This document shows positions 13,890 through 23,463 of a stretch of DNA of 64,000 nucleotides, piece by piece. Position numbers and translations under genes: made by a program. The stretch comes from Enchytraeus crypticus (Eukaryota > Annelida > Clitellata > Enchytraeida > Enchytraeidae). A model generated the notes under the pieces. That model was not told where the DNA came from, ran no database searches, and saw only the letters and a program-made list of their open reading frames with translations. Every line of letters starts with the position of its first letter. Within the stretch, counting starts at the first letter, position 1. The stretch spans positions 387,501 through 451,500 of the forward strand of contig CAJHZI010000264.1 of NCBI GenBank assembly GCA_905160935.1. The letters are read 5' to 3'.

Positions 13890-16640
13890 TTGACCGATCA
13901 CAGCTTGTGACGGAGCACATTTGAGTGATGGCAATTTACACGTGTATATATTATGTGTAATTGTAGTTTACTTATTCTCAATAAACGTGATGCTAATTAC
14001 TTTACTGGTCTTGCTTTTTTTAATTCAGAATCTGCTGAATAATTTTCGCAACAGCGACACCCTGGCATTCGTAGGAAGGATCTGCCTGTTCTTTCAGATG
14101 TTGACTGTGTTTCCACTGCTCATGTTCATACTGCGGAATCTAGTTCTCACACTTCTCTTTAACTCTCCGTATCCCGGGTGAGATGCCGAGCTGATTTAAT
14201 CTCAGTCTCTTTTGTTGAAAACTTACTGTAATCTTTTATGCCTTTTTTTATAAATATGTTCCAACAAATGTCTTTTATAATACAAGAAGGGCAGTAGGTT
14301 CCTTGAATGTGTTGTGTGCGAAATCGTTTAACCAAAACACCTCTCTGCTTTCAGTCTAATGGTAATTACAAGATTCACTTTATTGCACAATCGTCTCACC
14401 TGATCACTTATGAGCACACTCAACTGATGAAAAAGTTATTCCTTGGACATGGGTAGTACTTGCGCCACATCCAAAATATAGCCTTTATATTTGAAGAAGT
14501 GTTTTTTCATGACATTCCTCAGTATCTTCTTTGGTCAACTCTTACAATACACTCGTAGTCGCAGTCAGCTGTTACGCTGCACTTACAGTTTTTTATATGT
14601 AATTTCTTGATGCATATGCAAGTTTTCCACAGCCAACCCGAGGTCAAGGATTGTATTGCTATCAAGGATTGTATACAATCCTTGCCAAAGTAAGGATTGC
14701 ATACAATCCTTGCCAAAGTAAGGGTTGTATTGCTAAAATTAAATAATAATTAAACAATTATTTACAACCTATTTTTTACAGTTAATGTATTTTTTCCCCT
14801 GAAGTTCAACAAACAATTAATTTTTTAAAGCTTTTATGTACGATTACTACCGTGTTATTGGAATGTATAGTGCTGCATAAAGGCATATATGTATAAAATT
14901 TATAGAGAATAATAAAGGTTTACACTTTACAACCTCATATTTAATGGGAGACAGTTTTAAAGCATTAATTACAACTGCAGACTTTTCGCTTCTTCTTTCA
15001 CAATCTAAAATTAAATTTGGAACATCATGAAATTTTCTTATTTCATATAACAAAAAGGTCATGCTTTGAAAATTTCAAAACCAAAACCGGGGACACCAAA
15101 GCCAAAGCCAAAACCTGACACACCAAAGCCAAAACCTGACACACCAAAGCCAAAACCTGACACACCAAAGCCAATACCTGACACACCAAAGCCAAAGCCT
15201 GACACGTCTTGCAAAGCCCAAGCCGGACCTTTGTGGCTTTAAAGCCGAAGCCAAAGCCTACCAAGCCCTGCCTTTAGCTAACTCTTTTAAATCGATGCTA
15301 ATCGCAAGAGGTAACTAAGCATGAACCAGGAAGAGTTATGGGAAATTACATTTTATGCTATATTTTTCTCAAGATTACAAACATCTACATTTAGAGTGAT
15401 ACAATGTCATCAATGACGATATCGAGAAATAAATTATGTTCATAAATGAATATATAAAAAATATGCTAATAATATTATCAATTACTTGTGGATTGGTTAA
15501 GACTTTGGGACTTATTAAGTTAACTTGTTGGTCTATGGAATATAATTCTCTATGGAGTAGTTAGTATAAGTACTGACTTTGAGCATGTAATATTTGTCTT
15601 GCACCTGCCATGTGGCAGAACAAGAGAAAGAGAGAGAACGAAATTACATAGTTATTTATGCTTATGTTATCGTTTGTTCTATGCAGGCTGCGTCACGTTC
15701 TGGTGTTCAATTCTTGCGTTGTTGCCTTTGCACTCATATTTGCCGTCTTCTATCCGAAGATTGGTGACATTATAGGGTAAAATAAAATAATTATATTTTA
15801 CTTAATGTTTTTTAAATACGCTCTGATTTCTACAAATAATGTTTTTCTACCTCTTGTGTTTATATGCAATTAATTTGTGTAGATTATAATTGCTTTTAAA
15901 TTAATTTTTCTAAGCAAATGTTGATAAAATTTTCTATCTGTCAGGTTGTTAAAATCTACTTGGATTTACATTTTCCAGTGAAGAATTCGTGCATGTATTT
16001 TACTTATTTTTTTTAAAGATATTTCACATCATACAGGATAAAGTTTATGTACAACATGTATCGGGTGTTCAGAATCGTGTGTCCACAAAACTTGTCATTG
16101 AGTAGTGTGGTGGTGACAAGTTATCACATTGTTGTGTGTTACTGTTCTGTGGACTATATGATTGAGGACTGTGGACTATATGATGGAGGACTGTGGACTA
16201 TATGATTGAGGACTGTGATCTATATGATTGAGGACTGTGGACTATATGATTGAGGACTGTGGATTATATGATTGAGGACTGTGGACTATATGATTGGGGA
16301 CTGTGGACTGTATGATTGAGGACTGTGGACTGGAGGCAACCGAGTGGAAGCAGCGGCACTGGATCAACAATATGGAGAAATGATGGAGAAACTAAAATCC
16401 AGTTTTGCTGAAACTTGTGAGTTGTGTGGGTTGTATGCTGTGCGATGTTATGTTTTCAGGTTTGCTGGTGCTATTTGTGGTCTAGCGTACATCTTCACCC
16501 TACCAGGATTGATATACATTCTCTATCTACGAGATCACTCTACTCTCACTATGCCAGTACTTGTGCTTCTTATTGTCATCATGTTGATCGGAGTTCTGAA
16601 CGTTATAGGGCAAATCGCTATTAAATTCATGAAAAAGTAA
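112..16640 (+). CDS. SLC38A9: SLC38A9-type lysosomal amino-acid transporter/arginine sensor, 14 exons, 5' end outside or unclear
   Basis: Exons: 112-183, 1297-1342, 2977-3071, 4277-4340, 4797-4890, 5986-6165, 7249-7317, 8000-8164, 9089-9199, 9812-9918, 11435-11539, 14029-14177, 15687-15776, 16460-16640 (stop TAA). All reading phases join, giving about 508 residues against 561 in human. Seen: YRYYGRLDP (human HYYSRL region), [18 protein letters not shown] (TM1), [54 protein letters not shown] and the terminal TM helix, in the same order as human SLC38A9. The luminal loop keeps sequons NETS and NDTS. Known for the family: an 11-TM lysosomal transporter whose cytosolic N-terminus binds Ragulator-Rag and reports arginine to mTORC1; the tyrosine-rich N-terminal motif is part of that contact. 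The 112-183 exon (ending EDDDNIVIR) is assigned by phase only, and upstream coding exons are not in view. All introns are GT-AG except the one after 4890 (GC-AG). Identity is near certain; exon 1 is less so. Confidence 0.93.
1034..1200 (+). mobile_element. RTE-like LINE 3' fragment arranged as a fold-back
   Basis: The right half (about 1090-1165) encodes the [15 protein letters not shown] block found in the RTE-like copy at 40.3 kb. The left half (about 1034-1089) is the same stretch in reverse orientation, so the locus is a near-palindrome with a loop of only a few bases (TATT-AAGA-AATA). It lies in an SLC38A9 intron. Confidence 0.7.
1494..1651. repeat. 37-bp minisatellite with palindromic core, about 4 copies
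   Basis: The repeat unit begins GTATCTCTTACAAAAGAGAT and is 37 bp long. GTATCTCTT and AAGAGATAC within each unit are inverted copies, so every unit can form a hairpin. It lies in an SLC38A9 intron. Confidence 0.8.
1675..2641 (-). mobile_element. Tc1/mariner-superfamily relic (DD37D type) with about 290-bp inverted arms
   Basis: Arms 1675-1965 and 2352-2641 are inverted copies; both ends read CAGGCTG(T/C)GCATT when read inward. Between and partly inside the left arm, on the minus strand, lies the C-terminal part of a transposase: [17 protein letters not shown], then [13 protein letters not shown], with 37 residues between the two aspartates. After LDF the reading frame shifts; the continuation ([19 protein letters not shown]) is in another frame. 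The N-terminal half, including the helix-turn-helix and first catalytic Asp, is absent. The left flank is TA and the right flank runs into a (TA)n tract, so the target duplication is uncertain. It is dead and non-autonomous. Confidence 0.8.
2642..2704. repeat. (TA)n microsatellite
   Basis: Almost pure TA tract directly abutting the right arm of the mariner-like relic. A TA-targeting transposon may have inserted into it. Confidence 0.95.
2711..2830 (+). mobile_element. tRNA-like SINE relic
   Basis: A box-like CTGAGTTGGTAGCAGG and B box-like CTGTTCGAATTCTGG are about 50 bp apart, as in tRNA-derived SINE heads. No good tail is seen. It begins right after the (TA)n tract. Confidence 0.4.
3441..3575 (-). 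mobile_element. tRNA-derived SINE, family A
   Basis: Reverse copy of the family best seen at 36725 and 61461. On the minus strand it reads B box GGTTCAAATCCTGGGCTCGC, then GTCACTGATATCGCTTTCGA, then GAAACTGACGTTAAC. The head (GGTAGGACTTCCGAA) is more divergent. Confidence 0.85.
4696..4756. repeat. (AT)n microsatellite in SLC38A9 intron
   Basis: Uninterrupted AT tract ending about 40 bp before the exon at 4797, so it sits close to the branch-point region of that intron. Confidence 0.95.
6634..6975 (+). mobile_element. tRNA-derived SINE, family B
   Basis: The head has A box-like ATGGCGTAACGGTTAGAGTC and B box-like CCGGGTTAAAAGCCC. The same head occurs reversed at 45600-45680. A possible (AAG)n-rich end lies near 6960-6975. 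The body and 3' limit are uncertain. Confidence 0.55.
7046..7076 (+). mobile_element. RTE-like LINE 3'-end stub
   Basis: Short piece ACCTTGGACCTGCCACTTGG followed by TAG, matching the last bases and terminal stem-loop (CTGCC-N4-GGYAG) of the RTE-like copies at 18.6, 40.5 and 63.7 kb. The rest of the element is not recognisable here. Confidence 0.4.
8305..8440 (+). mobile_element. tRNA-derived SINE, family A
   Basis: Copy running from GGCTGGAGCCAGTGGTGATG through B box GGTTCAAATCCTGGGCTCGC to the tail GAGGAAACTGACGTTAACC. It lies in an SLC38A9 intron, 140 bp after the exon ending at 8164. A long forward ORF over this region only reads through the exon and the SINE. Confidence 0.9.
9428..9560 (+). 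mobile_element. possible tRNA-like SINE relic
   Basis: TAGCTTAGTTGTTAGTCGC (A box-like) and CAGTTTGAATCCTGCC (B box-like) lie about 75 bp apart, followed by sequence loosely resembling SINE family A. Heavily decayed. Confidence 0.3.
10535..10669 (+). mobile_element. tRNA-derived SINE, family A
   Basis: GGCTGGAGCCTGTGGCGACG, B box AGTTCAAATCCTGGACTC, tail GAAACTGGCGTTAAC plus a T-rich end. In an SLC38A9 intron. Confidence 0.85.
11698..11828. repeat. (AT)n-(CT)n-(AT)n compound microsatellite
   Basis: AT tract, then CTCTCT run, then AT tract. It directly follows the 3' end of the minus-strand RTE-like copy at 11829, which corresponds to the GA-rich tail seen after other copies. Confidence 0.95.
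11829..12590 (-). mobile_element. RTE-like LINE, 5'-truncated, minus strand
   Basis: Read on the minus strand it starts in the reverse-transcriptase active-site block (ADDQGM), continues with [40 protein letters not shown] and [16 protein letters not shown], and ends with the CTGCC-AGTA-GGCAG stem-loop. Frameshifts separate the blocks. The 5' truncation falls exactly at an (AT)n tract. It is the same family as the copy at 39.72-40.59 kb and is inactive. Confidence 0.88.
12587..12660. repeat. (AT)n microsatellite
   Basis: AT tract abutting the truncated 5' end of the RTE-like copy, cutting it just upstream of the ADD motif. Confidence 0.95.
12720..13015 (+). mobile_element. L2/CR1-like LINE 3' fragment
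   Basis: Encodes [13 protein letters not shown]-like C-terminal sequence, then a 3' UTR with GGTTTGGGTGAATTGAT and a GATGAGGAACC tail. These match the 3' end of the L2-like copy at 38.53-38.62 kb. Confidence 0.7.
13120..13500 (+). mobile_element. L2/CR1-like LINE reverse-transcriptase fragment
   Basis: Blocks in shifted frames resemble [14 protein letters not shown] (palm), the repeated SLIIGNERS region and [10 protein letters not shown] (active-site YADD variant). Decayed by several frameshifts and stops. Confidence 0.6.
13545..13915 (-). mobile_element. Non-LTR element C-terminal fragment next to (AAT)n
   Basis: On the minus strand it encodes [21 protein letters not shown], then [16 protein letters not shown] and LDDLE-stop, the same C-terminal block as at 41.2 kb. 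Its 5' end joins an (AAT)n/(GAT)n tract (13813-13890), and CCGGGTT-type 3' sequence follows the stop. Confidence 0.75.
14643..14735. repeat. Palindromic tandem repeat
   Basis: The perfect palindrome AAGGATTGTATACAATCCTT, a one-base variant of it and partial copies are spaced by GCCAAAGT. In an SLC38A9 intron. Confidence 0.8.
15070..15250. repeat. 21-bp minisatellite
   Basis: The unit AAAGCCAAAACCTGACACACC is repeated with small changes. The open reading on the minus strand (LALVCQV repeats) follows from the repeat length being a multiple of three and is not a gene. Confidence 0.9.
15598..15640 (+). mobile_element. RTE-like LINE 3'-end stub
   Basis: CACCTGCCATGTGGCAG forms the CTGCC-N4-GGCAG stem-loop and is followed by a GA-rich tail, as in the 40.5-kb copy. 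Confidence 0.5.
16150..16335 (+). repeat. 22-bp minisatellite before the last SLC38A9 exon
   Basis: About eight copies of GACTATATGATTGAGGACTG plus TG. It ends about 125 bp before the acceptor at 16458-16459. Confidence 0.92.
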
Positions 16641-17474
16641 TAGTTTTCATAAAATGTATATAGTTATTTGACATCTTATTGCAATATGTTGCTCTTAATT
16701 ATGCCGTTTTAATTGGATTACTTAAAGCGTTACTTTCGTGTTTTAAAATTCGCTTCGTTTTACCCAATTTGTGTTCAGGTTGCAAGGTTTAAATGATTTG
16801 AAAATTCATATGCTTCATATAACTGTTAAAGTGCAGGAATATGTCATTCGTTAGACCGGACAAAATTGTCTGTGAGTGTGACTTACGGACTATTTTCTGT
16901 TCTATGCAAAAGATGATACTGTACTAGTAATACACTCTCTGTATCATTTAAAATGCCATTATATTTTGCGAAGGTTATTTTTAACTCATTCTAAATTGTT
17001 TATTGTGCAAATGTTTTGCAAAGTTAGACCTATATATGGTTTTAGTTAATATGTTGTCAAATATTACTAACATTTCGAAACTTAACTTCTGCTTATGCTG
17101 TAGGATTGCTTTCATTATATTTCTAATATTTTATACCGCCGATCATGATCAAGACGGTTAATGATCATTTGCTGGTTTATTCGTATTATGATAACTATAG
17201 TCTTTACTCTTCATATGAGCATGTAGTGTATTGATTACGTCTATTTAGGTTATTTATATGCTCTAGTCGCTTGACAGTAGGCATAACATGAGTGTAAATG
17301 ACCATCGTGGATTTATATTATCGAGCAGTTTCGCATCCTGTTTGATATAAATCGTTGCATAGCTATTGATACAGAAGTCAAATTCAACTCATTGAAGCTG
17401 ATCTTGTTTATTTGAAATTTTTCCGTTTAATAGTTGCTCTTCGGTATTTCCGTTGTCTTAATGTCACGTAAAGA

Positions 17475-17605
17475 GGTGGTCTGGTGACCGAATTTATAGT
17501 TGATTACGTGTTAAGCAGGATGATATGGATTCGAATTCCTGTGAAGTCTCTGAAAGTTTGTGATTCAGAACAACAGAAACTGACGTTAAAATTTGCTTGA
17601 GTATT
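17475..17605 (+). mobile_element. tRNA-derived SINE, family A (old copy)
   Basis: Divergent head GGTCTGGTGACCGAATTTAT, B box GGATTCGAATTCC and tail CAGAAACTGACGTTAAA. Confidence 0.65.
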
Positions 17606-18445
17606 TCTGTTATTTAACTGTATGCGCACCATGAGAGTCTTGTTATACGGATTTCTTAATTAGGTTTATCACCTTACTGCTCGTCGTGGGACTACAAAAC
17701 TTCTCAGTTGGGCCTTTGTTTATTTTTACATTGTTTGTGTGTTTTAATAATGAAAAAGAAATATTTTCTGAAAGTGGATACATATTATATGTATTTCTTA
17801 TTAAAGTAGGTGAAATACAATTAATTGCTATTTAATAAAGAGTTATCTTCCGGTTCCTCACACGAAGTATTGTCAGAGACGTTTCAAACAAAATTTGAAA
17901 CTTGCGGTAGTTCTGTATAACCAAAATAAGTTGGCTAGTGTATTGATTTAAAGAAAACGAAATTCGCTAGTTAAGGCAGATTAATGTAAAATACAAATCT
18001 AATGAGGAAATAGATTTCATTTCGCAATAATAGGACTCATATAAGATTTAATATATCAAGTTACTAAGAAAGCCCTACTACCTTACTGTTTTAACAAACC
18101 CCAAATATCATCTACCAATTAATGAAGCGGTGTTAGTTAGAGAATGATCTTGAAGTGCCTCATTGCTTTTCTGTTATGAAGGTTAAGATTTTGCATTGCA
18201 AAAATTTTACAGTATGAGATCGAAATGATTACGAATTCAAAAATTTAGTTAAATCATCTACAGTAAAGTTCTTAACGGTAATTAGCTATTGTATCGAATG
18301 CCAGTTATCCGATGGTCGTACTGATAGCATTCTGACCAGAGAACACTCATCAAAGACTGTCTCTCTGTTTAACTCGATATTGTTCTAACGATCGAGCCTG
18401 GCTTTCTTTTTTCTCAAAAGAAATGTTAGATGAATTTAGATGATG

Positions 18446-18640
18446 ATTCGTATCCCGACCCTAGTTAAACTGGGATTCAAGGAAGGATGATGATGATGAT
18501 GAATGTTAGATGATTTGAAGATCCACTCATAGGGCCTATGTGGATATGAAGAGGAAATCAGAAGATAGAGATTAGTGGAGGCGTTATGTGCCATGGCCCT
18601 GCCACTAGGTAGGGCCATGGCATATAATGAGAGAGAGAGC
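18446..18640 (+). mobile_element. LINE tail plus RTE-like 3' fragment with a perfect hairpin
   Basis: 18446-18505 is a repeat ending in (GAT)n, also present reversed at 19745-19805. 18505-18640 encodes MLDDLKIHS and WRR-type residues of the RTE-like C-terminus. TGCCATGGCCCT at 18589-18600 and AGGGCCATGGCA at 18611-18622 form a 12-bp perfect stem. It ends in a GA-rich tail. Confidence 0.7.
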
Positions 18641-19744
18641 ATTATTTTAGAGTTTAAAAAGTGAGTTTACTAGGTTTTGAGGTGCATTTTGAATTCCTAA
18701 CTCAAATTAGTTAGTTAATTTCCAACACTGTGCTGTATGCTAAACGGTGCTAATGAAATGGAACAGCAGCTAACTGAAGTGAGTTTATAAAACGACGTAT
18801 CGTCATGCATGACAACTGAAGTAAATGTTTCAGCAGAAAACTCCATAAACGTCTCATAAAGCCTTATCATTACTTGGCCTATATTAGTGTTTCCATGACA
18901 GCTTAAATACTGCACAAGCAAAATGTAATTTTATAAACTGCATGGATTGTTATGTACATTTTAAGAAGAATTTAATATTAATGTGATGCTGAGATTTTTG
19001 TAAAGTAGAATTTAAATATATAGACTGCTTGACAATTGTTTTTAGTTAAATAGTCTTTGTAGTTAAATTTGGAAAAATGTGTTGTGCTAGTCATATATAA
19101 CTAATGGATGTAAGGTGCCTAATATAATATAATCTTGTAACAACTAATGATAAAGTTACTATATGTTGTCGCTTAAACTAATTTTCTATTAATTTCAATT
19201 GGTGAAAACTTTTAAATGAAATTTCGCATGATTAAAAATTAGATAATTTGAATAGAACTAAATTTTATTAATATTTTTAGAGCTGTCTTATTTTAAAGAA
19301 TGCAAGATATAAATTATTGGATATCGATTTTTATGGTTAAACGTCAAGTTCAGGAGTCCGAAGGGCTTCCCTTCACGACGTCATCAAAACCCAATCATCG
19401 TCGTGGTTGATCCAAATGACCGACCATTCAAAGAGCAGTCAGACTGAACTGAGTGATGATCCAGTTCTCAATAAGAAATACATGCCAAGCATATTCAGAT
19501 TTCTCAGGTACAATAGATCTAGAACACAGCATGTCTAGTAGTGCTTTTTGGTTGGATATCCAGCGTGTAATCCGTAATTTTAACCTCTTATGAAAATTAT
19601 AGCATTTTATCATTAAGATCTTTTACTTCATTGAATTTGTTAATTTTATATTAAAGATATATACATGTAAGCCTATATACATGCTTCAGTCTTCAATTAA
19701 ATGCAATTAGGTTCAGTTAAAATGCATTTACTGCAGAAAATACA

Positions 19745-19805
19745 CACCATCATCATCATCATCTTCCCTTGTATCCCAGTTTAGCTAGTCGTGGGATATA
19801 ACATT
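19745..19805 (-). repeat. (GAT)n-tailed dispersed repeat
   Basis: Reverse complement matches 18446-18505: the shared core is a TAGYTAAACTGGGAT-like sequence followed by (GAT)n. Probably the 3' end of a retroelement. Confidence 0.6.
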
Positions 19806-19934
19806 TTGTAGCAATTTATGGAGTGTAGGCGCTCAACAACCGAATGCTGTTTCAGTCGTTGGTTTGATGCTTAGTGCTTTGTCGCCTTTTTCGACACGTG
19901 CAGTGTCTATTCGTCAGGAATCCGGGCACAACAC

Positions 19935-20085
19935 TGCAGTAATAATAATAACAACAATTAGAGTGCTACAGTCATCAATGACAACATCGAGCACTATTGA
20001 GACAAAATCAAGCCGGCGAGCAAAAAGAAGGTCCAAAAACGGTGCAAATTCCAAAATCCAGATAATCAGTCCAAAATAATACAGT
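19935..20085 (+). repeat. Dispersed repeat shared with 60185-60325
   Basis: AATTAGAGTGCTAC, GTCCAAAAACGGTGCAA and flanking blocks recur in reverse orientation at 60 kb, also next to an (AAC)n tract. It has an open frame but no recognisable protein. Confidence 0.65.
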
Positions 20086-20429
20086 AATACACGAAATTTA
20101 CTAAACATATTCTCTTAGGATGAGTTACCCGTGTTGTGTTCGGGTTGCTTAAGAACAGACCAACCGTGGATTGCACGTATTGTAAAAGGCTACAAAGCAC
20201 TAAGATATGTATGTTGATGACACTCGATCAACTCTAGGCTACACTTGTTTTACCCCTACTCTTGTTCTGAAGCTGCAGTCTTCCTGCAGCAATCTTTTCA
20301 GTTTATACATGTAGCCTATCTTCTTGGATGGCTGCTAATTTCTTAGCACTCAGCCCATCGATATCTAAGACTGAATTCTTATAGCTTGACACATTAGCAG
20401 CTTCTAAAGTAGAATGTTAAAATTATTTT

Positions 20430-20830
20430 ACCTTCGGGTATTACAATGTACCCGTTTCTTCAGTGAAGAATCTTTGTGTTATCATTGATAAACACTTAAC
20501 GTTAAACGTACCCTTCGTGAATACGATGTACGCAATTAAAACTTCATTGGTACGTTTCTTCCGTATTGTTGATCCTCGTCAAATACGTCCATATACATGT
20601 ATGTCACACGGGACCGATGCTAAAATAGAGACGGCTTGTTAACCTATAAGTTCATCGCCACCCTGGCCTATGCTGGTTGATTTAATCCCAAAATTTAAGA
20701 TAGATTTCTAAAAAATTAAAACAAAATTGCAATTTTAAAAGTATAGTAAAAATGATAAAACTCTTTTACCTTTGGGTATTACAATATCACCTGTCTCTTC
20801 AGCAAGGAATCTCGCTGTTATCGATCGAGA
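20430..20830 (+). mobile_element. Decayed L2/CR1-like LINE fragments
   Basis: A VSSVKNLCVIIDKHLTLN-like block (20450-20580), resembling the region after the reverse transcriptase in L2/CR1 proteins. A second shorter partial copy lies near 20765-20830. Highly decayed. Confidence 0.45.
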
Positions 20831-21089
20831 TTAAAAAGCAGTTCAACTTTAATTGTTAACTTTCCCAGAAAATAGAGTTAACTTCTTTAACTAAAAAGAA
20901 TTAAACTCTTTTACTATAGTTAGTAACTTTTAATTTCTATCTTGCCCTTTTCTAATTTTATATATAATTTGCACTAATTTACACAAAAATCATTAGATAT
21001 AGTTAGCCCAATGGACTTCACGGCATCTCGATCAGGATTGACCACTTCAAGTTTCGTAAGTTTTACACTGAGCTCTTTGGAAATTATTG

Positions 21090-21256
21090 GAGATGTTGAG
21101 ATCGTCGAATACTTGCATCGTCATCGTGAATATGCATTTCAAAGAGAGAGATGGAAAATATAGAAATTATCTAATTCATATGTTGAGATCTGACATCATC
21201 GGATACTTGCATCGTCATCATGAATATGCATTTCAAAGGAAGATATGGGAAATATA
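21090..21256. repeat. Tandem duplication of about 85 bp
   Basis: Two copies share CTTGCATCGTCATC and GAATATGCATTTCAAAG with a GTTGAGATC lead. Confidence 0.8.
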
Positions 21257-22488
21257 ATTATTGTGCATTTTACAGATTTAAGGTGGAGAAATATTTATGC
21301 GTAGAGCAAGGCTTCTCTTAAATAAGAAATCTAAATATTTTGATCTCCACTAAAAATAATCTCCACCGAAAGCATTAAGTAGTCTGATCGAGGATTACAT
21401 AAATTGTGCAGTTTTTATTGCATTTTGCAAATTCAATTTTCTGAAAAGTTCAAGAAAGGCTGAATTTTTTCATGAACATTTTGATTTTGAAACGAAGAGA
21501 AGTTCTTTGCTAGATAAATAAAACATAACTGACTTATACTCACTCATAAATCAAATATCAAATATATACTATACATTTAAATTTATAATATATCTAGATT
21601 GATACCAAGAAAACTTACAATATCCAAAAATGTGAGCATTAAAACAAGGAATTTAATTTTCACTAACTCAAAATCGAGCTGTACCTTATGGGAATGTTGG
21701 AATTTGTGTTGAATAATTTGATTGGATCCAGCAAATAATAGCTACCAGCAACCAACAAATAATATTGCCTTTTGCAATTAGCAATTATTTACATTTTATC
21801 ATTAAATGTATATATTTAATAACTTACCCAGAAATCTTGTTTATTATTTTACTGCACGGTTAGTGTCATTGTTGGTCTTAGTGTTAATGTTAATTTAGAT
21901 TTGGTCCGCTGTAGGCTATAAATATGGAAGTTTCGTAAAGTATTCATTTGTGTAATGATATTAGAAAATAATATTAGAATTATTATCCATAATTCGCTAC
22001 TTAATTACATAGAAAAATACAGGTTTGGTATTATGTATTAAATATTTGTATTCTTATTTTGATATTTAGTTTTCTGTTAGTTAATTTTATTATATATTTA
22101 CTATGTCACCATTATTAATTGCTTTTTATGATAAATATCTTTGTTAGTATCTAACTTAGGCCTACTTCTTAAATATTTTGTGTCTTTCCATTTTTGATCG
22201 TCATTGTTATTTACAATTTCTTAGTCCTATTTTCTGTCTTTATTTACTTTTAAATCTCTACTAATTTTAATTAACAATGATACTAAAACCAAGGAAGAAA
22301 ATTTACCTAAAGAGTTACTAATTACAATATTATACTTGGTGAAATAGAATTTAAAATGTACAAAGTTGTAATATAATAGATCAATTTGAAGATGACACAG
22401 GATGGATTGTCATCTCATTGGAAAAAATAACTCTGATATGTTAATAACATAAATATGTTATAAATAAATAAATTAGTAGAGATTTAAC

Positions 22489-22775
22489 GGCGGGATTTAA
22501 CGCACTTGGTATAGTTGCGCATCAGTTATTGAAGTTAAGTCGGCCTCTGTTAGTATATGGTTGGGTGACCACCTTGGAAGACCGGGTGTTGACAGCTTAG
22601 AAAGAAAGAATCCCAGGGTGTTGGAAGGTTATTCTTAATCGGCGCCGGCTGCAATTGATGCGCCATCAAAAGGCAACGATAACTGATAACCGTGGAGCGG
22701 AAGGAGGTAATGGACCTTAAACAAGCATCAGTGCTTCCTGACCCAGGGTGCCGTTATGTTATGTTATTATGCTAT
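22489..22775 (+). mobile_element. 5S rRNA-derived SINE
   Basis: The head contains GAAGTTAAG, GTTAGTATATGGTTGGGTGA and AGACCGGGTG, the 5S rRNA internal promoter region (A box, intermediate element, C box), but the first third of 5S is replaced by an unrelated GGCGGGATTTAACGCACTTGG leader. A central block (AAAAGGCAACGAT, TGATAACCGTGGAG) and the end GTGCTTCCTGACCCAGG plus (GTTAT)n follow. It shares this layout with 37569 and 45851. Confidence 0.88.
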
Positions 22776-23463
22776 GTTTTGCTATTTTATTTAAAAATAA
22801 ATATAAATAGATCAGAAAAAGAATAACACTAAGTAATAATGACGATCAAGAATGGAAAATTGCAATATATTTCTGAAGTATGTTAGAGAGTAATAGATAC
22901 TAATAAAGAGATTAATCATAGAAAACCATTAACAATGATGACATTTAATAAATATAAATAATGTAAACTAATAGAAAATTAAATATCAAACTAAAAATAA
23001 AAATATTTGATACATATATTAGCACTTAAGCCTCTATTTTTATGTACCCGTGAATTATGGGTAATAACTATAAATATGGCAGATTCTAATTATGATTCTG
23101 CTGGAAATGAGTTTGAAATCAGGTTCCTTAGGATTTAAAAATTCAAATCTTGTAAGCCCTTAGTTTTAAATGATAGAGGGGAAGTGTAGGGCAATTTTAG
23201 AATTGTTCATTAGTTGAGTAACATTTAACTAGTAGGCAAATATAACTTATCTGTAAGATATTTAATTTCAAAATTGATTTAAATTTGATAGATTAATAAT
23301 TATTTTAATATTTTAAAGCTTTAATTGGTGTTTTCTTTAAATAATAAATAACTAGATAGTGAAATATAATTTTTTTCTGAAGGAAATTTCACCCTCATAA
23401 CATTTTCAAGATCTGATACTGAAGTCTAGAATTCATACTAATAATGCTGATGGTTTTGTGTAG
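22776..23463. other. AT-rich region upstream of TOPORS exon
   Basis: No gene or repeat recognised. A T/G-rich tract ending TTTTGTGTAG at 23463 makes a good splice acceptor directly before the TOPORS ATG, so a 5' UTR exon probably lies upstream, unseen. Confidence 0.5.

Larger units (their letters stand above)
16641..22488. other. Intergenic DNA between SLC38A9 and TOPORS
   Basis: No host exon was recognised on either strand. Apart from the LINE, SINE and tandem repeats listed separately, the sequence is AT-rich and featureless. An AATAAA lies near 17833, but I cannot tell whether it ends the SLC38A9 transcript. Confidence 0.5.

Noticed and set aside
22530-22620. A 5S rRNA gene
   Set aside because: Only the promoter-containing 3' two thirds of 5S are present, with a foreign leader and SINE body; it is a 5S-derived SINE.
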